A stretch of 33,593 nt of DNA from an uncultured Bacteroidota bacterium (GTDB lineage: Bacteria; Bacteroidota; Bacteroidia; Chitinophagales; Chitinophagaceae). Under the pieces are notes generated by a model. That model was not told the origin of the DNA, ran no database searches, and saw nothing but the letters and a program-made list of their open reading frames with translations. Shown one piece after another: positions 25,223-33,591 of this stretch; the stretch's first letter is position 1; every line of letters begins with the position of its first letter. Location of the stretch: assembly GCA_903848125.1 (NCBI GenBank), contig CAINFN010000046.1, positions 1-33,593 on the forward strand, in the 5' to 3' direction. The position numbers and the translations under genes were made by a program.

Positions 25223-28200
25223 ATGAAAAAGGTTTTATCAACTATTATCATAGGGTTAAGTTTTATTGGCGTTTTTGCACAAGAAACATCTTCAACTTTA
25301 GGCGGACGTGTAATCAATGAAAAAAATGAGATTGTTGCAGGAGCAACTATCAAGTTAACCCACGTACCCACTGGTGCAACGGTAATTTTTCAATCTAATT
25401 CGAAAGGTTTATTTGTAGCGCCTAACTTAAAACCAGGCGGACCTTACTCTATTAAAATCAGCTCTGTTGGTTTTAAAGATCAAGATTACAATGATGTTAC
25501 TTTAACACTTGGTGTAAATCCAGATGTTAATATTATTTTATCATCTAAAGTGAATCAATTAACTGATGTAGTTGTAAACAGTACCAGTAGTCGTAAAAAA
25601 GTAGAGGGCGGAACTGTTATTGGTTCAAGACAATTAAATGCATTACCTACATTAGGAAGAAGCTTAAGTGATTTTACAAGATTAACACCACAGTCAAATA
25701 ATAATTCATTTGCTGGAAGTAGTTTCCGTTATAACAATTTAACTATTGATGGTGCTATTAATAACGATGCATTTGGATTTAGTAACTCAGCCGGTGGTAC
25801 AAGTGGTGGTGGTCAATCTGGAGCAGCAGGTTCTGGAACAAGAACGAATCCATATAGCTTGGATGTGATACAAGAAGTACAAGTGCAATTAGCACCTTAT
25901 GATGTTAAATTCGGAAATTTTACAGGTGGTAGCGTAAATGCGGTAACTAAAAGTGGAACCAATGATTTCCATGGTAGTGTTTATAGTTATGGTCGTGATC
26001 AAAACTTAATGGGTAAAAGTGTTGATGGATTAAAGTCAAGCATTGGAAATATGTTTCATGATAATCAACAAGGTGCAACGATAAGCGGGCCAATCATTAA
26101 AAACAAAGCTTTTTTTATTATTAATTTTGAAACAACAGATCGTCAAGAGCCTACTTCTTATAATATTGGTGATCCGGGTGCTGCCATTACAGCAACTGAA
26201 GCACAACAAATAGTAGATAAACTTCAAACCAAGTATGGTTATAATCCAGGAAGTTATATGGGTGCTTATGCCATTTTCACTAAAAGTGATAAATTATTTG
26301 GCCGTTTAGATTTTAATTTGAATCCAAAAAATACTTTAACCTTACGTGCTATTTATACAAATGGTCGTGGTAATAACTTAGAGCGTTCTTCAACCAACTT
26401 TCAATTTGGATCAACTGATTTTACTCAATATACTAAAAACGTAAACTTAACAGTAGAACTTAAATCAAAATTGAGTAACGATGTAAGTAATCAGTTCAAT
26501 GCTAGTTATATCAATGTGCATGAATACAGAGATTTCCCAGGTGTATTGGCGCCGTATATGGATATAGATAACGGTAGAATTACATTAGGTACTTGGAGAG
26601 AAGCGTCAATTTACAACTTGAAACAATCTACTTTTGAATTGAGTGATAATATGACTATTACTAAAGGAATTCATAAAATTACTTTAGGAACGCACAATGA
26701 ATTTTATAATTTAAATTATGGATTCATCAATTCGTTCAATGGTCGTATAGAATATTCAAGAGGTTTAAATAGTTTCTTAGCAGATAATCCAAGTCGTATT
26801 CGTGGAGCATATATGACTGATCCAACCATGACTGGAACGAGAGAGTCTATTTATAATAATCCTCCTAATCCTTTTTCTGTAGCTTTAACTAGTGCTTATT
26901 TTCAAGATGAGATTACTGTAAATAATAAATTTAAATTAAGCCCAGGGGTAAGATTTGATTACTCTTTTGTTGGTAGCCAACCTAAAATTGATGCAGGTTT
27001 AAATTCAACCAACTCAGTTGGATATGTTTCTGCTAATCCAACTTATACGGCAACTCCTTTTAGTCAATTGTCTGATCAAATTCCTTCACGCGTTTCAGTT
27101 TCTCCTCGTATAGGATTTACTTATGATGTGAATGGTGATCAATCAGTGATCATTAGAGGTGGAACAGGAATATTTACTGGTAAAGTACCATTTGCTTGGT
27201 ATGGTTATGCTTATACATTAAGTGGAAATACTTATGGTAATATAGACTGGAATGGTCCAGCTGCTGGAGTAGCAGTACCCTTAGCAATGAACACTGATAA
27301 GTTAAGAGATACCGTAACTAAATACGGAGGTCTTTCAAGAAGTGCTACTAGAGAGGTGGATGTATTTGATAATAACTTTAAATTACCAACTATCTGGAGA
27401 AGTAGTTTAGCGGTGGATTATAAATTTGGTAATGGATATAAATTTACTGGAGATGTGTTATATACTAAAACTATCTATGATGTAAAGTATGAGCAAATTA
27501 ACCTTAAAGATTCTGTTGCTTATTTTACAAGTGGACCAACTCAAACTCCAGTATATGTAGGTGGAAAGTATAATAGTAATTACTCTAACGTGTATTTTTT
27601 AACCAATACAAGCGAAGGGTATCGCTACAACCTTACTGCTCAATTATCTAAATCAACTCCAAATGTTGCTGTAGGTAAATACTTTGCAAACATCAACTGG
27701 AGTGCTGCTTATACATATGGTGTAAGTAAGGACATTACAAACGGTATTCGTAACTCTTGGGAAAGTAGTTATAACGTGAATCCAACCATTGTTCCAAGTA
27801 ATTCTCCATTGGCTTACTCAAACTTTGATTTACGTCATAGAATTGTTGCTACTTTTTCAAGCAACTTTATTTGGAGCAAAATGAATTCTAGTTCTATTGC
27901 ATTTGTTTATTCAGGTGCTTCTGGAAATCCATATAGTTTAATTTATCAATCAGCGCCATTTGGTAATGGTTCTAACGCGCCTTTGCCTGCCATTCCAGCT
28001 GCTGTATCTGAAATCAAATTTGCAGACGTAAAAAATTCAACAGGTGCAGTAACTTATTCTGGATTTGATCAGTTGGTTGACTTCTTTAAGTTTGTTGACA
28101 ATGACCCTTATTTAAAAACAAGAAAAGGTCAATATGCTGAAAGAAATGCAATGCGTACTCCTTGGGTACATGATTTAGATATGAAATTGATGCATGAATT

Positions 28201-28501
28201 TAAATTAAGCAAAACAGATTCTAAGAAAGCTTTACAAATTAGCCTTGATGTATTTAACGTGTTAAACTTACTTAATAACGAATGGGGACATGTTAACTTT
28301 GTTACTAACTTAAACAACTACACTGTTAACTTCTTAAAATTTGTAACGGATGCATCTGGTAAAGCTCCTGGTGCTCCATCAACTGGATACACACCAACAT
28401 TTAACTTTATTAAACCAACTGGAGTTGGAGGGAACTACTATACTTTAGATCCGATTAGCTCTAGATGGCAAGGTCAATTAGGTGTTAAATTGATTTTCTA
28501 A
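25223..28501 (+). CDS. TonB-dependent receptor, Oar-like, with CarboxypepD_reg-like domain
   Basis: A 1092-residue outer-membrane receptor. A signal peptide (MKKVLSTIIIGLSFIGVFAQ) is followed by a carboxypeptidase-regulatory-like beta sandwich (about 25-115; GGRVINEKNEIVAGATIKL), a plug domain (about 130-245; NNLTIDGAINNDAFG, VKFGNFTGGSVNAVTKSG) and a long 22-stranded barrel ending QGQLGVKLIF. This is the Oar-like layout, common in Bacteroidota, and lacks a SusD partner in the window. Cargo is unknown: it could be oligosaccharide, peptide or metal chelate. Its promoter region has 22-bp tandem repeats and it ends at a strong terminator, so it is probably a single-gene transcription unit with dedicated control. 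Confidence 0.94.
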   Translation: MKKVLSTIIIGLSFIGVFAQETSSTLGGRVINEKNEIVAGATIKLTHVPTGATVIFQSNSKGLFVAPNLKPGGPYSIKISSVGFKDQDYNDVTLTLGVNPDVNIILSSKVNQLTDVVVNSTSSRKKVEGGTVIGSRQLNALPTLGRSLSDFTRLTPQSNNNSFAGSSFRYNNLTIDGAINNDAFGFSNSAGGTSGGGQSGAAGSGTRTNPYSLDVIQEVQVQLAPYDVKFGNFTGGSVNAVTKSGTNDFHGSVYSYGRDQNLMGKSVDGLKSSIGNMFHDNQQGATISGPIIKNKAFFIINFETTDRQEPTSYNIGDPGAAITATEAQQIVDKLQTKYGYNPGSYMGAYAIFTKSDKLFGRLDFNLNPKNTLTLRAIYTNGRGNNLERSSTNFQFGSTDFTQYTKNVNLTVELKSKLSNDVSNQFNASYINVHEYRDFPGVLAPYMDIDNGRITLGTWREASIYNLKQSTFELSDNMTITKGIHKITLGTHNEFYNLNYGFINSFNGRIEYSRGLNSFLADNPSRIRGAYMTDPTMTGTRESIYNNPPNPFSVALTSAYFQDEITVNNKFKLSPGVRFDYSFVGSQPKIDAGLNSTNSVGYVSANPTYTATPFSQLSDQIPSRVSVSPRIGFTYDVNGDQSVIIRGGTGIFTGKVPFAWYGYAYTLSGNTYGNIDWNGPAAGVAVPLAMNTDKLRDTVTKYGGLSRSATREVDVFDNNFKLPTIWRSSLAVDYKFGNGYKFTGDVLYTKTIYDVKYEQINLKDSVAYFTSGPTQTPVYVGGKYNSNYSNVYFLTNTSEGYRYNLTAQLSKSTPNVAVGKYFANINWSAAYTYGVSKDITNGIRNSWESSYNVNPTIVPSNSPLAYSNFDLRHRIVATFSSNFIWSKMNSSSIAFVYSGASGNPYSLIYQSAPFGNGSNAPLPAIPAAVSEIKFADVKNSTGAVTYSGFDQLVDFFKFVDNDPYLKTRKGQYAERNAMRTPWVHDLDMKLMHEFKLSKTDSKKALQISLDVFNVLNLLNNEWGHVNFVTNLNNYTVNFLKFVTDASGKAPGAPSTGYTPTFNFIKPTGVGGNYYTLDPISSRWQGQLGVKLIF

Positions 28502-28520
28502 TACTTAATTCAATAGTATA

Positions 28521-28552
28521 AAAAAGCCCCTCGAGTAATCGAGGGGCTTTTT
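28521..28552 (+). terminator. Rho-independent terminator after the TonB-dependent receptor
   Basis: AAAAAGCCCCTCGA and TCGAGGGGCTTTTT form a perfect 14-bp stem around a GTAA tetraloop, 19 bases after the receptor stop. The GC-rich core with T-tract on one side and A-tract on the other lets it act in both directions, so it may also stop transcripts of the converging arsC operon. Confidence 0.93.
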
Positions 28553-28583
28553 AGTTTTACCTATGTTACGTATTTAAAAAAAA

Positions 28584-29000
28584 TTATTTTATATTTTCTT
28601 GAACAAAATTCTCGCAATAATCTTTAATCATTCCTCTTACCACCCTAAACTGCTCATTAATTTCGGCTTCTGTACCAATGGCTTTGGCAGGATCTGGAAA
28701 ATTATAATGTAGCTTAACTGCCTTAGTTGGGAAATAAGGACAACGCTCTTTAGCATTATCACATACGGTAATCACATAATCAAAATCTACCCCAAAATAC
28801 TCGGTGATATTATTAGAAGTATGCTGAGAAATATCAATACCAATTTCTTTCATGGTAGCAATGGCTTTTGGATTCACACCATGTGTCTCCACGCCAGCAG
28901 AATAAACATTGGCTTTACCCGCTGTCATACTTGCTAAAAATCCATGGGCTATTTGACTTCTGCAACTATTGCCTGTACATAATACTAAAATATTTTTCAT
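28584..29000 (-). CDS. arsC: Arsenate reductase, thioredoxin-coupled (LMW-phosphatase type)
   Basis: A 138-residue ArsC of the low-molecular-weight phosphatase fold. The phosphate-like loop is CTGNSCRS with nucleophile C8, and the redox pair C80 and C87 in VCDNAKERCP has the same spacing as C82/C89 of the staphylococcal thioredoxin-linked enzyme. It reduces arsenate to arsenite. It lies 80 bases after arsM and is the last gene of the arsRMC operon. Intact in length and motifs. Confidence 0.95.
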   Translation of the reverse strand: MKNILVLCTGNSCRSQIAHGFLASMTAGKANVYSAGVETHGVNPKAIATMKEIGIDISQHTSNNITEYFGVDFDYVITVCDNAKERCPYFPTKAVKLHYNFPDPAKAIGTEAEINEQFRVVRGMIKDYCENFVQENIK

Positions 29001-29080
29001 ACTATTTTTTATTTTTTAAAAGTATTTCTTAAAGATTATTTTAATTCGAATAATTTCTCCTGAGCTTATTATCCAATTTT

Positions 29081-29920
29081 TTAGCAACAACCTGCACCTG
29101 GCACACAGGCGGCTTTTGGTTTTTGTGCAAATACGGTTACTGAAAAGATACCCATTTGAGAAGATTTAAAAGCAGCAATTTCTGCAGGGTTTAAATAATT
29201 CACTAAAATATCATCAGGAATAATAATGGCTTTTTCTTTTTGAATAACTACATTTTCAAAACCATTCGCATCAATCAATTCCAAGTATACTTGTTTTTGA
29301 ATGGCTCCGGACACACAACCTGCATACATTTCTGCAGCATTTCTTAAACCCTCTGGTAAAGCACCTACTAAAACCACATCTGAAATACTAAAGTGACCAC
29401 CTGGTTTTAAAACTCTAAATATATCTTGTATTACCGCATGTTTATTAGGCACTAAGTTTAATACGCAATTACTCACCACCACATCTGCAATATTAGAAGT
29501 GATGGGCATATGCTCAATGTCACCTTGTCTAAATTCAACATTATGGTAACCCATTTTTTCTGCATTGGCTCTGGCTTTTTCAATCATGGCTGGTGTAAAA
29601 TCAATACCAATGACTTTGCCATTAGCCCCTGTGCTTCTTCTAGCTACAAAACAATCATTGCCAGCACCCGATCCTAAATCTACCACTACATCTCCCTCTT
29701 TTATTTTAGCAAACTCGGTAGGTAAGCCACAGCCTAAGCCTAAATCAGCCCCTTCCACATAGCCTGGTAATTGGGTATAATCATCCGACATGATATTGTA
29801 AATTTCGGTACTGCAACCACCTGCCCCACAACAAGAAGACATATTGGTCTCTTTGTCTTGTAAAGCAATCTCACTGTATTTTGCTTTTACGATTTCTTTT
29901 AATTCTAATTCTGTTTTCAT
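29081..29920 (-). CDS. arsM: Arsenite S-adenosylmethionine methyltransferase
   Basis: A 279-residue SAM-dependent methyltransferase of the ArsM family. The SAM loop is VVDLGSGAGNDCFVARR. The three conserved arsenic-binding cysteines are in LGLGCGLPTEFA, VVSNCVLNL and MYAGCVSGA. Extra cysteines occur at the front (SSCCGAGGC) and the tail (VPGAGCC). The product series is mono- to trimethylated arsenic, the last being volatile. It follows arsR by 18 bases and precedes arsC, so reduction of arsenate and methylation of arsenite are expressed together. Confidence 0.96.
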   Translation of the reverse strand: MKTELELKEIVKAKYSEIALQDKETNMSSCCGAGGCSTEIYNIMSDDYTQLPGYVEGADLGLGCGLPTEFAKIKEGDVVVDLGSGAGNDCFVARRSTGANGKVIGIDFTPAMIEKARANAEKMGYHNVEFRQGDIEHMPITSNIADVVVSNCVLNLVPNKHAVIQDIFRVLKPGGHFSISDVVLVGALPEGLRNAAEMYAGCVSGAIQKQVYLELIDANGFENVVIQKEKAIIIPDDILVNYLNPAEIAAFKSSQMGIFSVTVFAQKPKAACVPGAGCC

Positions 29921-29938
29921 AATTTCAATTTTATATTG

Positions 29939-30253
29939 TTAACAACAAGTTTTTGATTTGTAGGTAGTATTAAATAAGCCATCAAATAATTTTCCAATTT
30001 TTTTCCAATTGGTTTCGTCAATACAATAACAAGTTTTTACACCAGTAATCTCTCCTTGAATTAAACCTGCTTCTTTTAATTCTTTTAAATGTTGCGAAAC
30101 GGTGCTTTGAGAAAGCGGTAGTTCATCTACTAAATCTCCACAAATACAGGTTTGCTTTTTTAGCAACAATCGAATAATGGCTACCCTGGCTGGATGTCCC
30201 ATTGCTTTTGCTAGCAAAGCTATTTGTTCGTCTTTTTCAGTGTAGAGTGCCAT
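29939..30253 (-). CDS. arsR: Arsenic-responsive repressor, ArsR/SmtB family
   Basis: A 104-residue winged-helix repressor. The metal-sensing region on the recognition side holds TCICGDL (a CxC pair), and the C-terminus ends in KTCC, giving candidate arsenite ligands. The DNA-recognition helix is in [21 protein letters not shown]. Arsenite binding should release it from DNA and derepress arsR-arsM-arsC. A perfect palindromic operator lies 5 bases upstream of the ATG and covers the likely -7 element, which fits autorepression. Confidence 0.95.
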   Translation of the reverse strand: MALYTEKDEQIALLAKAMGHPARVAIIRLLLKKQTCICGDLVDELPLSQSTVSQHLKELKEAGLIQGEITGVKTCYCIDETNWKKIGKLFDGLFNTTYKSKTCC

Positions 30254-30258
30254 ACTTT

Positions 30259-30288
30259 CTTATTAATCGTAAAATTACGATTAATAAG
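30259..30288 (-). promoter_or_regulatory. ars operator: perfect 14-bp palindrome overlapping promoter
   Basis: CTTATTAATCGTAA and its complement are separated by AA, a 30-base perfect dyad five bases upstream of the arsR start codon. On the minus strand its centre contains TAATTTTA, close to the TAnnTTTG -7 element, so bound ArsR would block RNA polymerase. Size and symmetry suit an ArsR/SmtB dimer. Confidence 0.8.
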
Positions 30289-30339
30289 TGAATCATAAAA
30301 TAATTAAATCATTAATTTTAGTCAACTGATCAAAATCAC

Positions 30340-30373
30340 AAAAAAAAGACCTGATCTTTTCAACCAGGTCTTT
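30340..30373 (-). terminator. Rho-independent terminator downstream of alanine dehydrogenase
   Basis: On the minus strand AAAGACCTG and CAGGTCTTT form a 9-bp stem around an 11-base loop, followed by a run of T. It starts about 25 bases beyond the ald stop codon and insulates ald from arsR. Confidence 0.88.
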
Positions 30374-30398
30374 AACTATCAACACCAAAAACAATCAC

Positions 30399-31484
30399 TT
30401 ATTCATTAAAAGCTTCGGCTACGCCTTTATGTAAAATTTTTCCTGCTTTAATATTTAAACCTTTTGCTAAAGCAGCGTTATCAACACATGCTTTTTCCCA
30501 TCCCTTATTGGCAATGGCTAATGCATAAGGCAAAGTAGCTTGCGTTAAGGCACGCGTGGATGTTTGAGGAACCGCACCCGGCATATTGGCTACGCAATAA
30601 TGCAATACATTTTCTTCCATGTAAACTGGATTTTCATGCGTAGTGGGTTTGCAAGTTTCAATACACCCACCTTGGTCTACTGCTACATCCACTACGACCG
30701 ACCCGGCTTCCATAGTAGCTAAATCTGCCCTCTTGATTAAATGCGGAGCTTTGGCACCATGTAATAAAACAGCCCCAATCACTAAGTCGGTACTTGGTAA
30801 TTTTTCTTGTATGGCCATCACGGTTGAATATTGTGTTACCACATTCGCTGGCATCACATCCGATAAATACCTTAATCGAGCTAAGTTGGTATCCATGATG
30901 GTCACATTGGCTCCTAAACCTGCAGCCATTTTAGCAGCCTGCGTTCCCACAATACCACCACCAATAATTAAAACTTCGGCTGGCTTAACACCTGGGACAC
31001 CTCCTAATAATTTCCCCTTTCCTCCAAATGGTTTGCCTAAATAATAAGCGCCTACGTTTATTGCCATTCTTCCAGCTACTTCCGACATGGGAACTAATAA
31101 AGGCAATGAACCGTCTGGTAATTCAACGGTTTCGTAAGCTATACATACAGCAGATGATTTCATCATGGCTTCTGTCAATTCTTTAGAAGCGGCAAAGTGG
31201 AAATAAGTAAATAATATCTGCCCCGCTTTTATTAATGGGTATTCAACCGCTAATGGTTCTTTTACTTTAATAATCATTTCGGCAATGCCGTATACTTCTT
31301 TAGCTGTTGCTAAAATTGTCGCACCTGCTTTTATATAAGCCTCATCAGAAAATCCAGAGCCAAGACCTGCCTTAGTTTCAACATTCACTGCATGACCTTG
31401 TCTTGTAAGTGCATCCGCACCTTCTGGTGTCAAACCCACTCTATACTCTTGAATCTTAATTTCTTTTGGAACTCCAATAACCAT
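30399..31484 (-). CDS. ald: Alanine dehydrogenase
   Basis: A 361-residue NAD-dependent L-alanine dehydrogenase interconverting L-alanine with pyruvate and ammonia. Diagnostic segments: MVIGVPKEIKIQEYRVGLTP at the N-terminus, the substrate-binding region FTYFHFAASKELTEAMM, the nucleotide loop IIGGGIVGTQAAKMAAGLGA, and the late signature NMPGAVPQTSTRALTQATLPYA. Length is normal. It is divergent from an Lrp/AsnC-family gene with a 156-base shared promoter region, the classic arrangement in which the regulator controls ald in response to alanine or other amino acids. Confidence 0.97.
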   Translation of the reverse strand: MVIGVPKEIKIQEYRVGLTPEGADALTRQGHAVNVETKAGLGSGFSDEAYIKAGATILATAKEVYGIAEMIIKVKEPLAVEYPLIKAGQILFTYFHFAASKELTEAMMKSSAVCIAYETVELPDGSLPLLVPMSEVAGRMAINVGAYYLGKPFGGKGKLLGGVPGVKPAEVLIIGGGIVGTQAAKMAAGLGANVTIMDTNLARLRYLSDVMPANVVTQYSTVMAIQEKLPSTDLVIGAVLLHGAKAPHLIKRADLATMEAGSVVVDVAVDQGGCIETCKPTTHENPVYMEENVLHYCVANMPGAVPQTSTRALTQATLPYALAIANKGWEKACVDNAALAKGLNIKAGKILHKGVAEAFNE

Positions 31485-31526
31485 GATATTTTGTTTTTAT
31501 TTCTGTACAAATATCGATTAAAAGAA

Positions 31527-31554
31527 AATATTCATTTAATAATGGTAATATTCA
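31527..31554. promoter_or_regulatory. Paired direct repeat AATATTCA in the ald/lrp intergenic region
   Basis: AATATTCA occurs at 31527-31534 and 31547-31554, exactly 20 bp apart (about two helical turns), just upstream of a TAnnTTTG element for the regulator gene and beyond the likely ald promoter. Candidate Lrp-type binding half-sites; the assignment is inference from position and spacing. Confidence 0.35.
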
Positions 31555-31567
31555 GTAAAATATCTTG

Positions 31568-31575
31568 TAATTTTG
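31568..31575 (+). promoter_or_regulatory. Putative -7 element for the Lrp-family regulator
   Basis: TAATTTTG matches the TAnnTTTG consensus 66 bases before the regulator's ATG. On the opposite strand, GATATTTG at 31508-31515 is a one-base-off candidate for ald. Both -33 elements are unclear. Confidence 0.4.
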
Positions 31576-31640
31576 GATTAATACAATAAAATAACGTTCT
31601 TTACACTAGAATTTAAAGCAAAAACAGAAATTATTTCTCT

Positions 31641-32099
31641 ATGGCACTTGACCCTATTGATAAGTCTATATTAAAAATCCTACAAAAGGATTCACTAGCA
31701 AAGCTTAAAGACATTAGCGCTGCCATTAATTTATCCCTTAGCCCCACGCATGATCGTATTAAAAGACTAGAAGCAGAAGGGTATATTTTAAAATATGTTA
31801 CCCTGCTGGACAGAAAAAAATTAGACCTTGGTTTAGTGGTACACTGCCAGGTAACTTTAGACAAACAAACCCGTTCACACTTTTCTGAATTTGAAAAAAC
31901 CATTGCACAATTTCCTGAAATAACTTCTTGTAGTTTGGTGTCGGGTAGCTTTGATTATTATTTAAAATTAGTCACCAAAGATGTCGAGTCTTACAATAAA
32001 TTTTATCAGGAACGCTTAGCCGTGCTACCCATGGTGGCACACATTAATAGTTTATTTGTAATGGATGAAATTAAAACAACTACCGAACTTCCTCTTTAA
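31641..32099 (+). CDS. Lrp/AsnC-family transcriptional regulator
   Basis: A 152-residue Lrp/AsnC regulator: an N-terminal helix-turn-helix (LKDISAAINLSLSPTHDRIKRLEAEG, about residues 20-45) and a C-terminal RAM/ACT-like ligand domain (about 65-145; CSLVSGSFDYYLKLVTKDVESY). Members form octamers on paired DNA sites and sense amino acids. Its divergence from ald makes it the probable controller of alanine catabolism, in the manner of AldR-type regulators; the ligand is inferred. The HAD phosphatase follows after 18 bases. Confidence 0.94.
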   Translation: MALDPIDKSILKILQKDSLAKLKDISAAINLSLSPTHDRIKRLEAEGYILKYVTLLDRKKLDLGLVVHCQVTLDKQTRSHFSEFEKTIAQFPEITSCSLVSGSFDYYLKLVTKDVESYNKFYQERLAVLPMVAHINSLFVMDEIKTTTELPL

Positions 32100-32117
32100 A
32101 AAATAAATGTAAAGTAA

Positions 32118-32741
32118 ATGGCTGCTATAAAAAATTTAATCTTTGATTTAGGTAATGTCTTATACGACATTGATTTTAAAAAAATGAATGCGGCCTTTGA
32201 ATCTCTTGGTATTGAAGGGATAGACAATCATTTTACTTTACACAAATCGAATCAATTATTTTTAGATCTTGAAATGGGTTTTATAAATGAACCAACATTT
32301 TGTGAAGGAGTGAGAGGTTTAGTAAAGCTTCCTTTGACCAACGAACAAATTATTTATGCATGGAATGCATTGTTAGTTGGCTTTAGAAAAAATAGTATTC
32401 AATGGATTAAGGATAACAATATTCGCTTCAATACTTTTTTATACTCTAATACCAATCAAATTCATTGCGATCATTTTCTACCTCAATTTGAAAAGGAAGT
32501 GGCTCATTATCCTTTTGAGTCTTTGTTTAAGACACCCTATTATTCTCACAAAATGGGTATGCGTAAACCTGATCCTAAATCCTTTGTTTATTTATTAGAA
32601 AAGGAAGGGCTGACTGCTGGAGAAACCCTTTTCATAGATGATAATGAGCCTAATATCATAGCCGCGGAATCGGTAGGGCTAAAAGTGCTTCACTTAAAAG
32701 AGGGGATGCGGGTGGAAAGGGATATCGAGGTCTATTTATAG
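32118..32741 (+). CDS. HAD-family phosphatase, subfamily IA-like
   Basis: A 207-residue haloacid dehalogenase superfamily hydrolase. Motif I is FDLGNVLYDID, the DLGN variant shared by YihX-like sugar phosphatases; motif II is YSNTN; motif III lysine is in GMRKPDP; motif IV is FIDDNEPN. The cap domain is helical, between about residues 18 and 95. The substrate is probably a small phosphate ester such as a sugar phosphate, but cannot be named. It lies 18 bases after the Lrp-type regulator and ends 17 bases from a converging gene. Confidence 0.9.
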   Translation: MAAIKNLIFDLGNVLYDIDFKKMNAAFESLGIEGIDNHFTLHKSNQLFLDLEMGFINEPTFCEGVRGLVKLPLTNEQIIYAWNALLVGFRKNSIQWIKDNNIRFNTFLYSNTNQIHCDHFLPQFEKEVAHYPFESLFKTPYYSHKMGMRKPDPKSFVYLLEKEGLTAGETLFIDDNEPNIIAAESVGLKVLHLKEGMRVERDIEVYL

Positions 32742-32757
32742 GCTCTATTTCTTCCCT

Positions 32758-33000
32758 CTATTTTTTCCTAACTTCTTCAAAATCAATGTATTCTGCTTCA
32801 ATTGGAACCTCTTTTTTAGGCACATTTGTGCTTGCTGTGGTGGCTTGTTGTGCCTTTTTCATGGCTTCTGCCTGTTGTTGTTGCATTTTCTCCATATTGG
32901 CTCTTACCGTCTTTACGCCATTGCTTACTGGCACTACCACTTGGAATATTACTTTGTATAAAAAGTAGATCAACATTCCATATATAATTAGCTTCATCAT
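32758..33000 (-). CDS. Small membrane-anchored coiled protein (DUF4834-like)
   Basis: An 80-residue protein: a single N-terminal membrane segment (LIIYGMLIYFLYKVIFQVVVPV), a glutamine/lysine-rich helix likely to form a coiled coil (ANMEKMQQQQAEAMKKAQQ) and an acidic tail IEAEYIDFEEVRKK. It looks like the Bacteroidota DUF4834 type, but that is from memory. The track starts at 33066; the paired ATGs at 33000/32997 give a clean membrane anchor (MMKLIIYG), whereas the extra upstream residues look untranslated and would reach toward the rimP leader. Function unknown. Confidence 0.72.
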   Translation of the reverse strand: MMKLIIYGMLIYFLYKVIFQVVVPVSNGVKTVRANMEKMQQQQAEAMKKAQQATTASTNVPKKEVPIEAEYIDFEEVRKK

Positions 33001-33083
33001 ACTGCAAAAATAAGGCGCTTGGCAATATTTTTGGGATATTTCATCCTGTTTTATTACCTTTGGCATAGAATAGAAGAAAATGT

Positions 33084-33116
33084 GAAGGGAACGAAATCGT
33101 TCCCTTCTACTTTTTT
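33084..33116 (+). terminator. Terminator-like hairpin in the rimP leader (possible attenuator)
   Basis: GAAGGGAACGA and TCGTTCCCTTC form a perfect 11-bp inverted repeat, with a small A-rich loop, followed by TACTTTTTT. This is a Rho-independent terminator shape reading in the rimP direction, ending about 5 bases before the rimP ATG. No plus-strand gene precedes it, since the neighbour is divergent, so it would act on the rimP transcript itself. Confidence 0.7.
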
Positions 33117-33120
33117 AAGT

Positions 33121-33591
33121 ATGCAAGCAAACGAGATCATAGACCTAGTAAATCCAATTTTGGAGCAACTCCTTAAAGAGGAGCCCAACTATTTCTGTGT
33201 TCAGATTAAAGTGAAGCCTACCAATAATATTAAGATATTCTTGGACGGCGACCAAGGCCTGCCTATTGAAAAGTGCACTTTCATTAATCGGAAATTATAC
33301 CGAATTATGGAAGAAGCAGCTTGGTTTCCAGAAGGAGATTTTTCATTAGAAGTTTCTTCACCTGGAATTGACGAACCGCTACTTTTAAATCGTCAGTATG
33401 TAAAAAATATAGGACGAAAAGTAGAAGTTACTTTTTTAGATGAAAATGTTAAGGAAGGAATATTAAAATTAGTAACAGAGAAAGATATTACAATAGAATG
33501 GACAGAAGGAAAAGGTAAGAAAGCAATTGTGCAAGAATTACTTATTCCTTTTGAACAAATAAAAGCAACCATAGTTCAAATTCAATTTTAA
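33121..33591 (+). CDS. rimP: Ribosome maturation factor RimP
   Basis: A 156-residue RimP, needed for assembly of the 30S subunit. Recognisable parts are the N-terminal domain (LVNPILEQLLKEE through NIKIFLDGDQGLPIEKCTFINR), the signature FSLEVSSPGIDEPLL and the C-terminal SH3-like barrel. The track extends to 33019, but the extra 34 residues look unlike the family and cover the leader hairpin; ATG 33121 gives the normal N-terminus MQANEIIDLVNP. The stop falls two bases before the window edge, so the gene is complete. In most Bacteroidota nusA and infB follow; they would lie just outside. Confidence 0.95.
   Translation: MQANEIIDLVNPILEQLLKEEPNYFCVQIKVKPTNNIKIFLDGDQGLPIEKCTFINRKLYRIMEEAAWFPEGDFSLEVSSPGIDEPLLLNRQYVKNIGRKVEVTFLDENVKEGILKLVTEKDITIEWTEGKGKKAIVQELLIPFEQIKATIVQIQF

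Noticed and set aside
30643-31044. 133-residue plus-strand ORF within ald
   Set aside because: Antisense to a well-conserved alanine dehydrogenase frame; its composition is the mirror of that gene.
33001-33066. N-terminal extension of the small coiled membrane protein
   Set aside because: The extra 22 residues (MPKVIKQDEIS...) precede a paired ATG that starts a clean membrane anchor, and would overlap the rimP leader.
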